From positions 372,001 through 436,000 of the forward strand of contig NW_001799178.1 in the NCBI RefSeq assembly GCF_000165425.1: a stretch of 64,000 nucleotides of DNA, read 5' to 3'. The notes beneath the pieces were generated by a model that saw nothing but the letters and a program-made list of their open reading frames with translations, searched no databases and had not been told where the DNA came from. Made by a program: the position numbers and the translations under genes. Of the stretch, positions 1 through 13,167 are shown one piece after another (positions within the stretch are counted from its first letter, which is position 1; the number at the start of each line of letters is the position of its first letter). This stretch comes from Paramecium tetraurelia. Its lineage: Eukaryota; Ciliophora; Oligohymenophorea; Peniculida; Parameciidae.

Positions 1-384
1 TTAATAATTAATAATAGCAATAATAAATAAGTTACACAATTCCGTTACAATAAAATATCTAACAGAATACTTATTAACAATAATAGACTTAATAACAACC
101 AATTAATTAGTAAAATTATTAATAATAATTAAACCCTCAATAATATTAATAATTACTAGAATAGTAGAATTTTCTCTAGTAATAATTGATAAGGGCATAA
201 TAATAGATATAATAGATGCAGTAATAAACACAACAAACAACATAAACTACTAATTAGCAATAGGGAGATTTTCCTCAATTTCCTTCTTATGTATTACATT
301 AAGATCATTAGTCCTTTGTGTAAACATTCTCAAACGGAATACCTTAATAGTAATAGCATTAGTAATAGTAATAATAATAAACAT
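1..384 (-). CDS. Partial multi-pass membrane protein, N-terminal part
   Basis: With code 6 the minus strand is open from an ATG at 384 to the window edge (128 codons, no TGA). The product is hydrophobic, with likely membrane segments around residues 49-68, 77-95 and 112-128, and a polar N-terminal tail rich in Lys, Glu and Asn. It diverges from the helicase gene at 534, leaving about 150 bp as a shared upstream region. I do not recognise the family; an ion channel or transporter is possible, but no pore or selectivity motif is visible in the part present. The plus strand is also open here, but it lacks a suitable start and its composition is less convincing. Confidence 0.45.
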
Positions 385-533
385 TTAATTCTAAACCGAG
401 GAATGTTATTTCAAGTGAAAATCAAAGCGTTTCAATAGTTTCATCATAATAGAACGATAAATATACTTTTGATCTAGATTTTGGAGTTCAAAAAAATCCC
501 CAAAATACTTACACTCAATAAGCCTTAAAGAAA

Positions 534-3500
534 ATGACTCAGAAGCAATCTTCAGTTAAATCAAATATTCCAATAGAGGAAGAAGAAGAGCCAGAGGAAG
601 GTAAAATAGAAGTTAGAAAAGATTTAAGAAATCTACTTTTTGATTGAAATGCATAATTAGTAAATAAAATATCTTTATTATAATTATTTAATGAATAATA
701 CTCTCATCAACCTATCTGCAGAAATATTGCAAGCCTTAGACATTAAGAAATATTAATAAAAAGATGTAATTTGAGTTCTAAAATTACTTAGTTGAATCGA
801 ACCACTTAGAGGCTGAGATAAAGCGAGCTAGGATATAATGATGGAAGGCCTATTTGTTTAAATAAAATCTACTAAGAGAGAGAGGACGAGGAAGTTTACA
901 ATGAAATACGAATGAGGAAGGCAAAGCCCATGTATAAATTAATGTTTGGCACAGAATTTCATATCAAAGACTTATCAAACAGATTGAAAGTGTTGCTAAA
1001 AGAGTTGGGTGTTCATGTTGCAGCTGAAGATACAAGGGGATTGAGTAGTCAAATAACATTGGCATTTGTGGATATTTTAGAAGAAATATACATTATATAT
1101 AAGCAAACTGCAATGCAAGGAGAAGATGGCTAATAGTACTTCATGAAAAGTGTGATGAATGTATTGACTACATATAGAGGATATGACTTCATAATTATAG
1201 AACCCAATTATAATGAAGTTTAGCTTTCAGTACTTTACTCAACAATGTATGAGGTGGATAGTCAAATAGACAGGATAATGGCCTAGACTCTACATTAGGA
1301 AAATGATTAAAGTAAACAAATTATTGAGTATGGAACATTTAATGAGGACTTTAAAAATTATTAAGATGCTGTGAATATGGAACCATTAAATTTTGAATAC
1401 AATTGGGAAATCGAATATAAAGAAGAAGAGCAATAAGAAATGGAATAAATTGAAGTAATTGAAGATGCAGGGATTATCAATTATTTACCAGAATTTGATA
1501 AGCAATTTCATATATATATAGTGGAAGCATAGCCAGAAAAAAATTGGTAATAATTGATATATGAATTATTAAAAGACTTATGTGATAAGAATTTGTCAAA
1601 TTTAGTTTTGGAATAGAAATTTTATGGAATATTAAAAAATATATATGCTGCATAATATTTATTGATTCATAGAAAGGATATAGTTAAATTTTTGAGTAAT
1701 AAGAAATTCTTGGAATAATACAATTATTAATAGAAACAAAACATGAAAAATAAAGAGACAGCTTCTTCAAATTATCAATTACTTGCTAAAATTGGGATAG
1801 ATATTGATTAGGAAGAATTGTTGGTACTAAGAAAATTAGAACTTAAAAGTCTACAAAAAATATCGAGTACATTGTAAGAAGGTTTAATAGAATTTGATCC
1901 AGAATAATATACAAGAATGGAACAATAAACTTTGCTTAGATATTTTCCTACCTCTACAAGAACAGATAAATTAGAATATCTATATATACGAATTGATCCC
2001 TTGCCAAAGAAGCCAATTAAGGAAGATTCATTGATTCCTATATATGATCTTCCAGAATGGGCAAGGAAAGCATTTGAAGGGACAAAACGTCTTAATGTGA
2101 TTCAATCATAAATATATCCAAAAGCATTTTTGACTGAAGAAAATCTATTAGTATGTGCACCTACCGGAGCAGGTAAAACTAATATAGCATTGTTGGCCAT
2201 TCTGCAAGAATTATCTAAGAGAGTAGATCAAAAAGAGAAAAGATTGAAAGATTAAGATTTTAAGATTGTCTATATATCACCAATGAAAGCATTGGCTAGT
2301 GAAATTGTTGAAAAATTCTAAACAAAACTTAGGTATTTGGGAGTAAAAGTGAAAGAGTTTACAGGAGATATGTAATTATCGAAGAAAGAATTGTAAGAAA
2401 CACATATTATATTGACAACACCAGAAAAATGGGATGTTATTACTAGAAAAACAAATTAAATTAGTGAGCAATTAAAACTATTAATTATTGATGAAGTTCA
2501 TTTACTTAATGATGATAGAGGTCCAATATTAGAATGTGTTGTTGCTCGTACACTCTAATAAGTTTAAAGAGCTCAAAGTTATATCAGATTAGTAGGTTTA
2601 TCTGCGACACTTCCAAATTATTGGGACGTTGCTATATTTTTGGAATGTCATAAAGATAGTGTGTTCTTTTTTGATCATACATTCAGACCAGTACCATTAT
2701 GTCAAAAATTCATAGGATGTAAAGAACCTGTCTAAGCACCTGCTAAGGGATAAAGAAGAAGAACTAAAAGAGATATCCAAAACGAATAAGCTTATGAATT
2801 AATGAAAGAAGTGGTGAAGCATAACAAGCAAGTTCTCATCTTTGTGCATTCTCGTAAAGAGACTGTTAATTATGCTAAATGGATAGTGGAAAGGGCCACT
2901 CGTTTAGGTGATAAGTATGTTATTGGAACAACTAAAATCAATTGTACTAAGGTAAATGATAATGAATTAAAAAAATTATTGCCTTATGGATTGGCATTCC
3001 ATCATGCTGGTATGTTAAGGGCAGATCGTAATTCAGTTGAAAGGTTTTTTTTAAGTGGAGATGCAAGAGTATTGATAGCCACAGCCACTTTAGCTTGGGG
3101 TGTTAACTTGCCTGCTTTTGCTGTTATTATTAAAGGAACAGACATCTTTGATGTTACTCGAGCAGACATGTAGAATTTATGTGTTTTGGACGTGTAATAA
3201 ATGTTTGGTAGAGCTGGTAGACCTTAGTTTGATGATAAGGGAGAAGCTACCTTGATAACTGATTTCGATAATGTAGGCCATTATATGGGCATGTTAAACA
3301 ACGCCAGCTATATTGAAAGCAAATTATTAACATTCCTAAGGGAAGCCTTAAATGCAGAAATAGTATTAGGAAATATCACTAATTATAATGAAGCATATAA
3401 TTGGATGTGTCATACATTCTTAAGTATCAGATTAAGAAGAAATCCTATGTATTATGGTGTTGAAAGGGCATATCATGATTTGGAATTAGATTGTGATGCT

Positions 3501-6500
3501 TTAGTGTAAGAAAAGATTAATGAGGCTTTGAAATAGTTGGATACATTAAAATTGGTGAGGTTTGACTCTAGGAATCATCTAGTTACATCGACAGACTTAG
3601 GTAGAATTGCTTCTCATTATTATATCAAATGTGAAACCATGAAGGTTCTATGTGATGAAATGGGTTTGTCCTTTGATTCATAGGAGAACTAAAAATTCCA
3701 CTTTTAAACTTAATATTAATTGCTTAAGATTGTGGCTAAAGCCAAAGAATTTGAGATGATTCGAGTCAGACCTGAAGAAACCAAAGAATTGTAGAAGATT
3801 TATGATGAAGCTTGGGTTTTTGAAGATGAGCCTGACATTAGAGGGGAATCTAGCGATAGTATTATAGAAACTTAAGAGAAAGTCATTGCACTTATTAGTG
3901 CATATCTTATTAAAATGAATTTTGAAAATTATGCATTAACAATGGATACTAATATTATTATTTAAAATGCTATAAGATTATTGAGATGTATGTTGGATAT
4001 GGCAATCAAGAAAAATCAAGCATGTATGGCACTTGAATTACTGAAACTGTGTAAGATGATTGAAAATAGAATTTGTCCTCAATAGAACCCACTCTTTTAA
4101 TTTAGTAAGGATAACTTTTAAGGGTTTAATACTCGAAAAATAGCGAAATCTTAAGATGCATATATGCCTAGAGCCTGGTTAGGTGCTGTGGCTGAATGCG
4201 AATTAGATGCTTATTAGATGAAGTTAGAAAATGATGCTGTTTTGGCAAATTTGTTATCAATTCCTGAGAACTTGATTTCTTAATTTAAAGCCTACTTAAA
4301 TATGATACCTGATTTTGAAATTGAATATACAGTTAAACCAATCTCTCAAACTATTTTGTAATTGATAGTTTTCATTACCCCTTATTTTACATTCAGTAAT
4401 AAATGGCACTTAAAGAATGAGCCATTTTGGATATTTGTTGATGACTCTGAAGAACTACTGCATTCTGAAGAGTTTTTAATGGATATGGATACTATTATTC
4501 ATCAAAAAACTATGTAAGTATCCTTTTATGTGCCATTTAATTCAAAAGGAAAGAAATACCATTTGACAATTCAAAGTGATAGATGGATAATGTTAAATGA
4601 TGATTAAACTAGTATGTAGATTGAACTATAAAATGTTTTATAGGATAACGATGAGATGGATTTTACAGAGTTATTTGATTTGCAACCTTTACCAATTAAA
4701 GTATTAAACAATATTGAATTTGAACAATTATATGAGTAGTATAAATACTTTAATCCTATTTAAACTTAAGTGTTTTTTGGGCTCTACAACACTGATGACA
4801 ATATCCTGATTGGAGCGCCTACAGGATCAGGTAAAACAATAATGGCTGAGTTCGCAATGTTACGAGTGTTCAAATAATCCCCTTAATTCAAAATTGTTTA
4901 TATAGCACCATTGAAAGCCATTGCTAAAGAGAGACTATTAGACTGGACTAAGAGATTGAAGAATATCAATAAAAATGTACTTGAATTAACAGGAGATTAC
5001 ACCCCTGATTTATAAGCACTGTTAAAGGCTCATGTGTTAATAACAACACCAGAGAAATGGGATGGTATTAGTAGAAGTTGGAATAATAGAGAATATGTGA
5101 AATAGACATGTCTATTAATTTTTGATGAAATTCATCTTCTTGGATAAGAGAGAGGTTAAGTCTTAGAAGTAATAGTAAGTAGAATGAACTCATTAAGTTA
5201 TGATACAAATAAAAAAACCAGAATGATTGGGTTGTCAACAGCAATGGCAAATGGATTGGATGTGAGTAACTGGTTTGGAGTCAAGAAAGGAAGATTCTAT
5301 AATTTTAAACCATCTTGTCGACCTGTCCCTGTCACTATTCACTTTAATGGATTTCCAGAAAGAGCCTATTGTCCTAGAATGGCTACTATGAATAAACCAG
5401 CTTATCAAGATATTAAGAGATATAGTGATGGTAAACCAACCATCATTTTTGTATCTTCTCGTAGACAAACTCGTTTAACAGCTTTGGATATTATAGCTTT
5501 GGCTATGTAAGAAGGCAATGAAAAACAATATATATAAACAACTGAGTAAGAATTAGCTTAAGTGTGTAACAAAGTTGATGATGCATAATTAAAATAAGTC
5601 TTGTTATATGGAGTTGGAATTCATCATTCAGGACTTGATAAAAATGATAGAAATATAGTCGAAAATCTATTCGTTTAAGGAAAGATTCAATTATTGATAG
5701 CTACATCTACCTTAGCTTGGGGAGTGAACTTCCCTGCTAGATTGGTTATAGTTAAAGGTACTGAATTTTTTGATCCAAAATTAAAGAAATATGTAGATTT
5801 TCCTGTTACAGATCTATTATAAATGATAGGAAGAGCTGGTAGACCTTAATATGATACTTTTGCTACTGCTTGTGTCTATGTGGAATAAAGCAAGAAGAAT
5901 TTCTATCGTAAATATCTAAACTCTCCTTTCCCTATTGAATCAAGTTTACTCTAAGGCATTTCAGATCATATTAATGCTGAAATCTCATCTGGAGTGGTTA
6001 AAAACAACTAAACATTTATAGATTGGATTACTTGGACATACTTCTTCAGAAGATTAATCAAAAATCCCACTTTCTATGATTGTCCTACCACAAATACTAA
6101 AGAGATCTAATTATATTTGAATAAACTAATTGCTAATACTATCAGTGAATTAGTTTCATCAAATTGTATTACTTAACAAGATGGATAATATGAATCAACA
6201 TTCTTGGGTAATCTAGCTGCATTTTATTATCTTAAACACACTACTTTAAAGCATTTTGATGATAGAATTTAAAAACAGAGCAATTTTGAAGATTTATTAC
6301 ATACTTTAGCATATTCTAGTGAATTCAATGAAGTACCTGTTAGACATAATGAAGAACATTTAAATGAAGCCTTATCCAAATTATGCAAGTTGAAATATGA
6401 CAAACACAAAATGAACCATCCTAATGAAAAAGCTTACCTATTGCTTTAAGCTCACATTTTCAGATTAAAATGTCCTCTTAAAGATTTTGAGACAGATCAA

Positions 6501-7130
6501 AAACTTATTTTAGATTAATGTATTAGAATCATAGGCTGTATGATTGAAGTATCTGCCAGTAAAGGATATCTTCAAACTACACTTAATATTATATATATGT
6601 TATAAACGATTGTTTAAGGTTTTGTCAAAAACGAAGAGTAGATTCTAATGAATTTACCTCATTTGCACAAACTTAAACATGAGTAATGCATAAATAGAGT
6701 TAGGAATATCAAAGACTTATTGTAGTTTTATAATGTAATTATATAATCGTAATTTTAGCTGAGGGAATTTGATAGTTTCCTATAAAATAATGTTCATCAT
6801 AAAGAAGGCATTTCTGAAATTATGAAAGCTATAAATGCATTACCTGATATTTAATTAGCTTTCACTAAAACTGAAAACTAACTAAAAGTCAATCTCAAAA
6901 ATGAAAGCACACCTGACAACAAAGTTTATATTTAGAAGCTTAATAAACAAAGAGAAGCTTCCTGGTGGCTAATCCTTGGAGAAGATGATCGAATTGTTTA
7001 AATGAAAAAGGTTTACTTAAAGAGTACTGCTAGCAAAGACCTTGATGTTGAGGGTTGGACTAGACATTACAAATTGTACTTGATGTCAGATTCGTATTTG
7101 GGGTTGGATTAGATTATTGATATTAAATGA
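534..7130 (+). CDS. ASCC3: Tandem-cassette Ski2-like RNA helicase, ASCC3/Slh1 type
   Basis: Introns at 601-628 and 766-791 are removed, giving about 2,180 residues, the usual size for ASCC3/Slh1. Cassette 1 has the P-loop PTGAGKT near residue 525 and the box DEVH near 634; cassette 2 has PTGSGKT near 1412 and DEIH near 1512. Both have the TLAWGVN motif, and both show GRAGRPQ. Each cassette is followed by a Sec63-like region. It resembles ASCC3 more than the spliceosomal homologue Brr2 in the second cassette (the [10 protein letters not shown] and [12 protein letters not shown] stretches) and in the VRHNEEH segment. Known role of the family: the cytosolic ASC-1/RQT complex, which pulls apart collided ribosomes, and in animals alkylation repair. 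That role here is inference from family. The second cassette keeps all visible catalytic motifs. Confidence 0.9.
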
Positions 7131-7229
7131 TAAACTGATCTGTGATTTTCATAGATCATCATTATTATAAATATAGTTGTAAGAGATTATTCATGCCCAA
7201 TAATAAACTATAATTAATATGATTAATCA

Positions 7230-7920
7230 TCAGGTTTGCTTGGTCTTTAATATTTTAACTGTTAGCTTTTGCTCAGTCAATACGTACACAACTCCTCCCC
7301 ATCCAGATAAGGAATCCCTATCACAACCACTCACTAAACTTTGGCCAATGACTTCCTCCAATTCTTCTGGACTCAAGTCAGGTTTGAAGAATGCTTCACA
7401 TGCACCATAGATACTAAATGTGATTAATAATATTTATACTAATTTCCTCCAGTTCCTCCAACCTAAAAGTCATCCAAATCTGATTTGCAGCCAATCGAAT
7501 CGTATGTTGCTAAAATGGGTTTACCATTTTCAAGACCAGCCACTATTGGAGTGACAAAGAATGGACCGAATCTTAAATTTTAATTGAGTATTGATACCTT
7601 CTCTCATATAATGCAGATGCAACTAAATTTGCAAAAGTTGTTGGTTTCATTTTTCTATTTTCTTTTAAATTGTATAAGTTGATCTCCTTCTCCATCAATG
7701 CGTAACTAATTTAAATACACTAAATTTACAATGTGTGAATATCTGAATTTAGACCTGATAATGCTAATAAAATGTTGTCCTGAATCTTAAACACTTTTTG
7801 GTAATTAGTTGTGATTGTAGACATTTATTGACCGAATCTTCTATCGCAAGCCATAGCAATACAGTTTTTTCCTTTCATACCAACTATGGATCCACCATTA
7901 TATTCAAAAATTCCAGACAT
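7230..7920 (-). CDS. PSMB3: 20S proteasome subunit beta type-3
   Basis: Splicing three introns of 24, 26 and 26 nt gives 204 residues, the length of beta-3 subunits. The N-terminus has the family signature: Asn-Gly-Gly near residue 7, MKGKNC near 14 and a CDRRFG block near 24. Like other beta-3 subunits it has no N-terminal catalytic threonine, so it is a structural, non-proteolytic member of the inner beta ring. The first intron (24 nt) is a multiple of three and holds no TGA, so retention would only insert eight residues; it is called an intron because its removal restores the spacing seen in other beta-3 proteins. The gene converges on the ASCC3-like gene with about 100 bp between stops. 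Confidence 0.93.
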
Positions 7921-8219
7921 TAGGATAATTAATTATATATATTATATAAATTTTAATTTAAAAACTTATGCTATAAAACAATTGAAATTATAATACTTAA
8001 TCACAATCAGACATTCAAATCAATAATTTCAATATTGATACATTCCAATCAGTCTTTAGAAGTTTAAAAATTAGAAATTACAAAAATTCGACTCTTTATT
8101 TTATGTTTAATTAGATTGGATAAATAAAGCTTTATGTTTTGATTCTGATGGATTAACTTTATTTTTTATGATATTAAAATTTTTATATAAAGCCTTAATT
8201 ATTTTAAGAAAAAAGAAAA

Positions 8220-8947
8220 ATGTTTGCTCGACAGATGGGTGCAAATAATGATTATATCAATTAAGAATAGATCATTCCTATAAATATCAGAATGATGAAA
8301 TAAATCAAGGTTTCGCCTTGTGAAAAAAAGGCTATGTTAAACAAAACTAATATTACCTACTTAAATGTAATAGGTAGAAAACAAAATTGCTTTCAATAAT
8401 TAAATAAGGGGATAATTACCATCAACGATGATACAGAGTGTATTAATCTTGTCATAAATCTCATATCGGAATTCGATCAAAATTTATTTAATAAAATCAA
8501 TTAAGACTGTCCCAAACTATATTACTATAATTTTATTTTGAGAGCTAGAGTATACAAACGAGAAATTATCTTTGATATTTAGACTATTCAACAAGTAAAT
8601 TAATCAGCAATGATAATTTACTAAATGATAAAGATCTTAACTTGGGCAAGATTACATGAAGGTTAGAAATAGTAGACTTAATCGAGAATAGAGAACGAAG
8701 AAGATCAATAGATTCTCATTGAAGTCAGTAATTTGAATGAAGATGTAAAAATCAATAATATTTATTATAGATCTTGACATACCTGGGTTAAAATTCAAGA
8801 CAAGGAAAGACCTTAAATGAAATAATAGAGTATTTTAGAATTCTGAATAATATTGAACCATAGGATATCAAGTATTAATTATATATATATAAATAGAAAA
8901 TCTATTGCATTTCTATTAAAAGATGGAAAAATAGAAAATTAATTTGA
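8220..8947 (+). CDS. RPA32-like single-stranded DNA-binding protein
   Basis: One 26-nt intron (8745-8770) holding an in-frame TGA is removed, giving 232-233 residues. Residues about 18-140 fit the single OB fold of replication protein A subunit 2: an IIP(I/V) strand at the start, an NITYLNVIGR strand near 47, and a long C-terminal helix ending the fold. After the intron, residues about 176-232 look like the small winged-helix domain that ends RPA32. The family is the middle subunit of the heterotrimer that coats ssDNA during replication and repair, in the nucleus. Similarity is remote and judged by pattern only; a telomere-binding Stn1-type OB protein is the main alternative. Confidence 0.55.
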
Positions 8948-9163
8948 TGTATTCAGCCTAGTTATTCATAGATGAATTACACTATATGTATTTTTAGATT
9001 ATAGTTATATATAATTAAATTGTTAATCTCAATAATTTTGGATTTGATCTTTTATTAATTAAAACGTAAAACTATATTCGCAAATATAACATGATTCAAA
9101 TTTAAATATAATAGATTGAGACAATAGTTATTATAAAAATTGCAATAATATAGCTATAGATAA

Positions 9164-11083
9164 TCACATCTTCCCAAAAGAACCTTCATCCTTTTTCTTT
9201 GGCTTTTTGATCTATTTGGCCTCATCGATTAGTTAATTAAAATGATTTTTTTCACTATTTTCATCAATTGTATTGCCATCTGATTCAGATTCATAAAATG
9301 ATTACTCAGGACTAGACTCACTTGATTAACCAAATTGACTATAACTTCTGTTACTTAAATCAGCTTTAGAATCCATAGACTTAGTTTTTTTTAGATTTTC
9401 TCTCTATGTTGGTTTTTTGTATTTGACTCTAACATTCTTTTTTAGATATTCTTCATTTAAAGTATCATTTCTAATTTAAGATCTATTAACTTCTCCCAAA
9501 ATTTACAATATTTCCTATTAAATAGAATTAACATATAACTTCTGGTTAAGTGGAATCGATATCTTCAGTTATTATTTTTTGTAAATGTTGAAATAACTCT
9601 ACATCTTTGCCCCTTGGATATATGGTGTGTAAATTGATTCTATCGTCTTCATATGATAGCTTTGATTTTTCCAATTTGGATAACATCTTGATACTCCAAG
9701 TGTAGAGTTTCTATTTCATGATTTCTGCTTTTTTGGCTTTCTCATCAACACTATAAAATTATTTGTAAAACTCAGAATCTACTCCCTTTTTAGAGGGTTT
9801 AGCATTCATTTCCATATCTTAGACTTCATCCTTTAATTATTGCAATTTAGTTCTAAAGTGGGATATAAAAATACTTCAAATCTTCGTTCGTCTACTTCAA
9901 TTTATCAATCTTTTGTTCACTTCCAGCAATAGTACCTAATAATTAACTTGAATAGCCTAACCTAATAATGAACCATAAGTTGATTCTTTAGTCAAAAACT
10001 TTTGAACTATTTCTTATGCTTCCTAGATTCCAGTGGCTGTTTTTATTTCTTGGAATGCTCCTTCAACAATTAAAAATTTTTTCATTTCTTTTTCCATCTT
10101 ATTCTTGAGAAGGGAATGTACAACTTTGTGAGTCAACAACAGTTTTCTCCATTTTTTCTAAAATACATTGTGTATATAAAATTAACCTCATTTGCACCCT
10201 TGTCATTGCTTGCATGTTCAGCAATCTCTTTTTATTTCATCATTCTTTCATTTCTTTTCTCCTTAGCAGCCAATTGTACTTTTATTTATTAATTATATTA
10301 AGCGATTTATCGTTTCCTATTATTTTTCTCGATTTCGATATTCTAATACTAAGTTAATACAAAATACATTCATCATTTCATCACATAACTTCCTTGTCAT
10401 TTAATTAAGTTAGATAGACTCCCATTATTTAGCATCAGCTTATGAGGCCTCAGCCTTGATTCTGTGAAACATCTCTGCCATTTCATTTAGTTTTTTCTTG
10501 AAACATAGAATGTCATGTTTTAATCTACTTATTACGTGATTATAAGATTTCTCATTCATCTAACTATCTTCAAATCTTTATTTCGACAGTATGTAATCAC
10601 ATTTTGAAGACTCCAATTCCTTGTTTAACTCAGTTGCATTGGTGATCAGCTCCGCTTCCTCCAAACTTAACTATTATATTAAATCCTAAATGTAAGTGAT
10701 AGTAATTCACTTTGAATTGTTAAATTTCTTTATCAGTTCTTAATGATTGCGTATGATATGCATCATATTCTCTCCTTAATTCGCCTAATTTCGAATGGAC
10801 TTCTCGCTCTTCCATCTAAAACAGTTAAAACTAGGTTTTGTTATAGAATTTTACACTTTCTTTTTATTGTTATGGTGATCCATTATAATTATTCAGAGAA
10901 CCTAAAATCACACTCAAGTCCTATTTTCTGTAATTCTAATTATCTCATACTTAATAGCTTTTTATATTGATCTCAAAGCGACAACTTATGAGCTAGCTAA
11001 TCTTTCTGTTTTGTTCCTCGGGGATGCACTAAATATCTAAGACTCCTTTAAGTAAAATTTATGTTTACTTCCTTCGAATACAT
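9164..11083 (-). CDS. Outer dynein arm docking complex protein, ODA1/CCDC114-CCDC63 type
   Basis: Eight or nine tiny introns (22-29 nt) give 565-573 residues of almost continuous coiled coil. The middle holds the family hallmark, a short non-coil turn reading FQEIKTATG, followed by a run typical of CCDC114 (ODAD1), CCDC63 and Chlamydomonas DC2/ODA1. The C-terminus is low-complexity, acidic and Lys-rich. The family anchors outer dynein arms to axonemal doublet microtubules, so it should act in the cilium. One optional intron (24 nt, in frame, no TGA) near the N-terminus is uncertain. The gene diverges from the hypothetical gene at 11,374 across about 290 bp. Confidence 0.75.
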
Positions 11084-11373
11084 AAGATTTCAATTATAAT
11101 AAAAATATTATCACATTTATTTGGAGGAAAATTGAGCAAAATTAAACATATGAGTTCCTTAAAAGAATATAAATATAAAATTAACAGATTTATAATTTCT
11201 CATTTTTCGGTTGATTAATATAACAATAAATATTTTAGTGAATACATACAGATTTTTAATTTTAATTTCTACTAGGGTAACCACATCTTAAAATTGAGTG
11301 CTAAGTAAAATAATTATTAATCACAACTTCTTCAAAATAAAATATATAATTTAATGATATTTTTAACTGATTA

Positions 11374-12369
11374 ATGCTTTATTAAGATTCTAGAAGGGGG
11401 ATTTATTAAAATTACTAAGACCAAGCTAAATTGAATCGACCTAGATCCATTTCAAATAATGCCATTTCATATAGTATCCAAAACCAATAGCAGAAATATA
11501 AGACTGATATTGCTTCCAATTATCAAACATCAATCAGTGAGGTTAGACAAGTTAATCAGAATCAAAGAAATCACTCTCTCATTTAAGGAGGAGAAAACAA
11601 TCCCAAAATACTTAATCAACAACAACCCTGCGATTATAACAATTTTCATGCTATTAAATACACAAATGAAATATTGAAGGAAAGATTGAAAACTGCAACT
11701 TAATGCAGAAATAATCATATAGATTAAATTAAAGAGGCAAGGTCTTAGGAAAAATAATAAAAAATTGCAAATAGTTCCCAAACTAGATAAATAAAATAAA
11801 GTGACAATGATTTGTAAAATCTTTTGAGATTAACTAAAACTGAAGCCGTCAATCATAATAAGACTGATCATAGTAAAGTTACTAGTTCAGATATCAGATA
11901 GAGAATGAAGAATTACCCTTAAAAGTCATCGAGTCCTTCGAGAAAAACACACACTAGACCAAGATCATCGATGGAGGACAAGAGTGTGACCATCATGTCA
12001 TTTTAGTTAAAGGATATGAAAGAAAATATACAGTCAAAAGATTTGTAAAAGATCTGTTACGATATGGGTTATCATGTGGTAAAATTTGATAGGGATTACG
12101 ATAAAATAAACAACAGACTCAATGGTCAAGGGTAGTTGTAAATAAGAGGAACTAGCAATGATAGTAAATTTCAGAATTTATAAGCGAATCTAAACAAAAA
12201 GGGAATCTACTTGGGGGATTAAAATTTGAACCTAAAAGATATTATTTCAAATAAATATTTACTAAAGAAATAGGAGCACTCGTAAGTTGAACCAAATTTA
12301 AATTAGGATGAAAAATTGTTCAATAATTTTTTGAAATTTTAGAGAAGGCAGAGAGGATAATTTATTTGA
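11374..12369 (+). CDS. Hypothetical Gln/Asn/Ser-rich protein, 331 aa
   Basis: An uninterrupted code-6 frame of 332 codons from an ATG to a TGA. Other frames in the same stretch are broken by TGA. The product is basic and low in hydrophobic residues, with Gln, Asn, Ser and Lys dominant, a Ser/Pro/Arg-rich patch near residues 185-205, and no membrane segment or recognisable domain. It is the first of three tandem genes with similar composition (followed by 12,584 and 13,168), spaced by about 215 and 30 bp. I do not recognise the family; composition suggests a cytoskeletal or scaffold protein, but that is only a guess. Confidence 0.6.
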
Positions 12370-12583
12370 TCATTACTTTTTATATATAAAATATCTTCAT
12401 TATATAATTGATTTTGACTTTTGAGTAATCGCGTTGATGGAATGACAATGGGGTGAGGGTGAAATTTGAATTAGTAAGGATATGGGGTTTGAATTATTTT
12501 CTATTACATAGAGTAGTTAAAGGATTTTGGTGTGAATATTAAATTTATCAAATATGCAATTTTTTCATTTATAGAGGACAGGA

Positions 12584-13138
12584 ATGTTTAAGGAATTGAT
12601 AGCGAAGCAAAAATGTGAAGGTTAGCAAACGTAAAAGATGGATCATTAAAAGTTCGATATATTGGAGCAGTTAAAAGCATTTAAAAGCAATGATTCAAAT
12701 AATTAGTAAAAATAACTCCTATATTTTAGATAGAACAAATAGATTAAGATTAAGCAATTGGATTTGCCAAAGTTAATGAAAAGAATATATTCGGAGAAAA
12801 AACTCAAAGTTAACAGTTAGTAAGAGGGAAAACAATGTGAGAAGGCTGAAAGCAGTCTGAGTAAATCTAAGTTGCCCCCGAGGCTTTTGACGAGTGACAG
12901 GATTCCTCTTGGCAAGCCTAAATTGACCAATGTAGCTTCAACGGATAGGATTTCAACAGAATGCAAAGAAAGAAAGGATTACCTGAATTATACTTTCGGA
13001 ACTTAATTCAGACTTCGCACAACAAATATATCTCATTCAAATAGTAAAAGCATGATGGGTTAAAAAAGATCCACATCTCAAACAAGTAGAATAATGACAA
13101 CCTCATAATAAAGAGTGATTAACAAAATTTTTTAATGA
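12584..13138 (+). CDS. Hypothetical basic Ser/Lys-rich protein, 184 aa
   Basis: A 185-codon code-6 frame with no intron. The product is strongly basic, with a helical Lys/Gln-rich N-terminal half and a Ser/Thr/Arg-rich C-terminal half, and has no membrane segment. It sits between two other Gln/Lys-rich genes on the same strand and starts about 215 bp after the previous stop; that gap is unusually G-rich for the window, so a missed short 5' exon is possible. No family recognised. Confidence 0.5.
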
Positions 13139-13167
13139 AAACTAATTTATTTATTTTATAATTTATA

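Noticed and set aside
912-5510. Several separate short genes in the first 7 kb
   Set aside because: They are pieces of one helicase split at TAA and TAG codons when the standard code is used; in code 6 they form one frame.
12420-12540. G-rich patch upstream of the 12,584 gene as a C/D snoRNA
   Set aside because: A TGATGG resembling box C is present, but no convincing box D or terminal stem was found.
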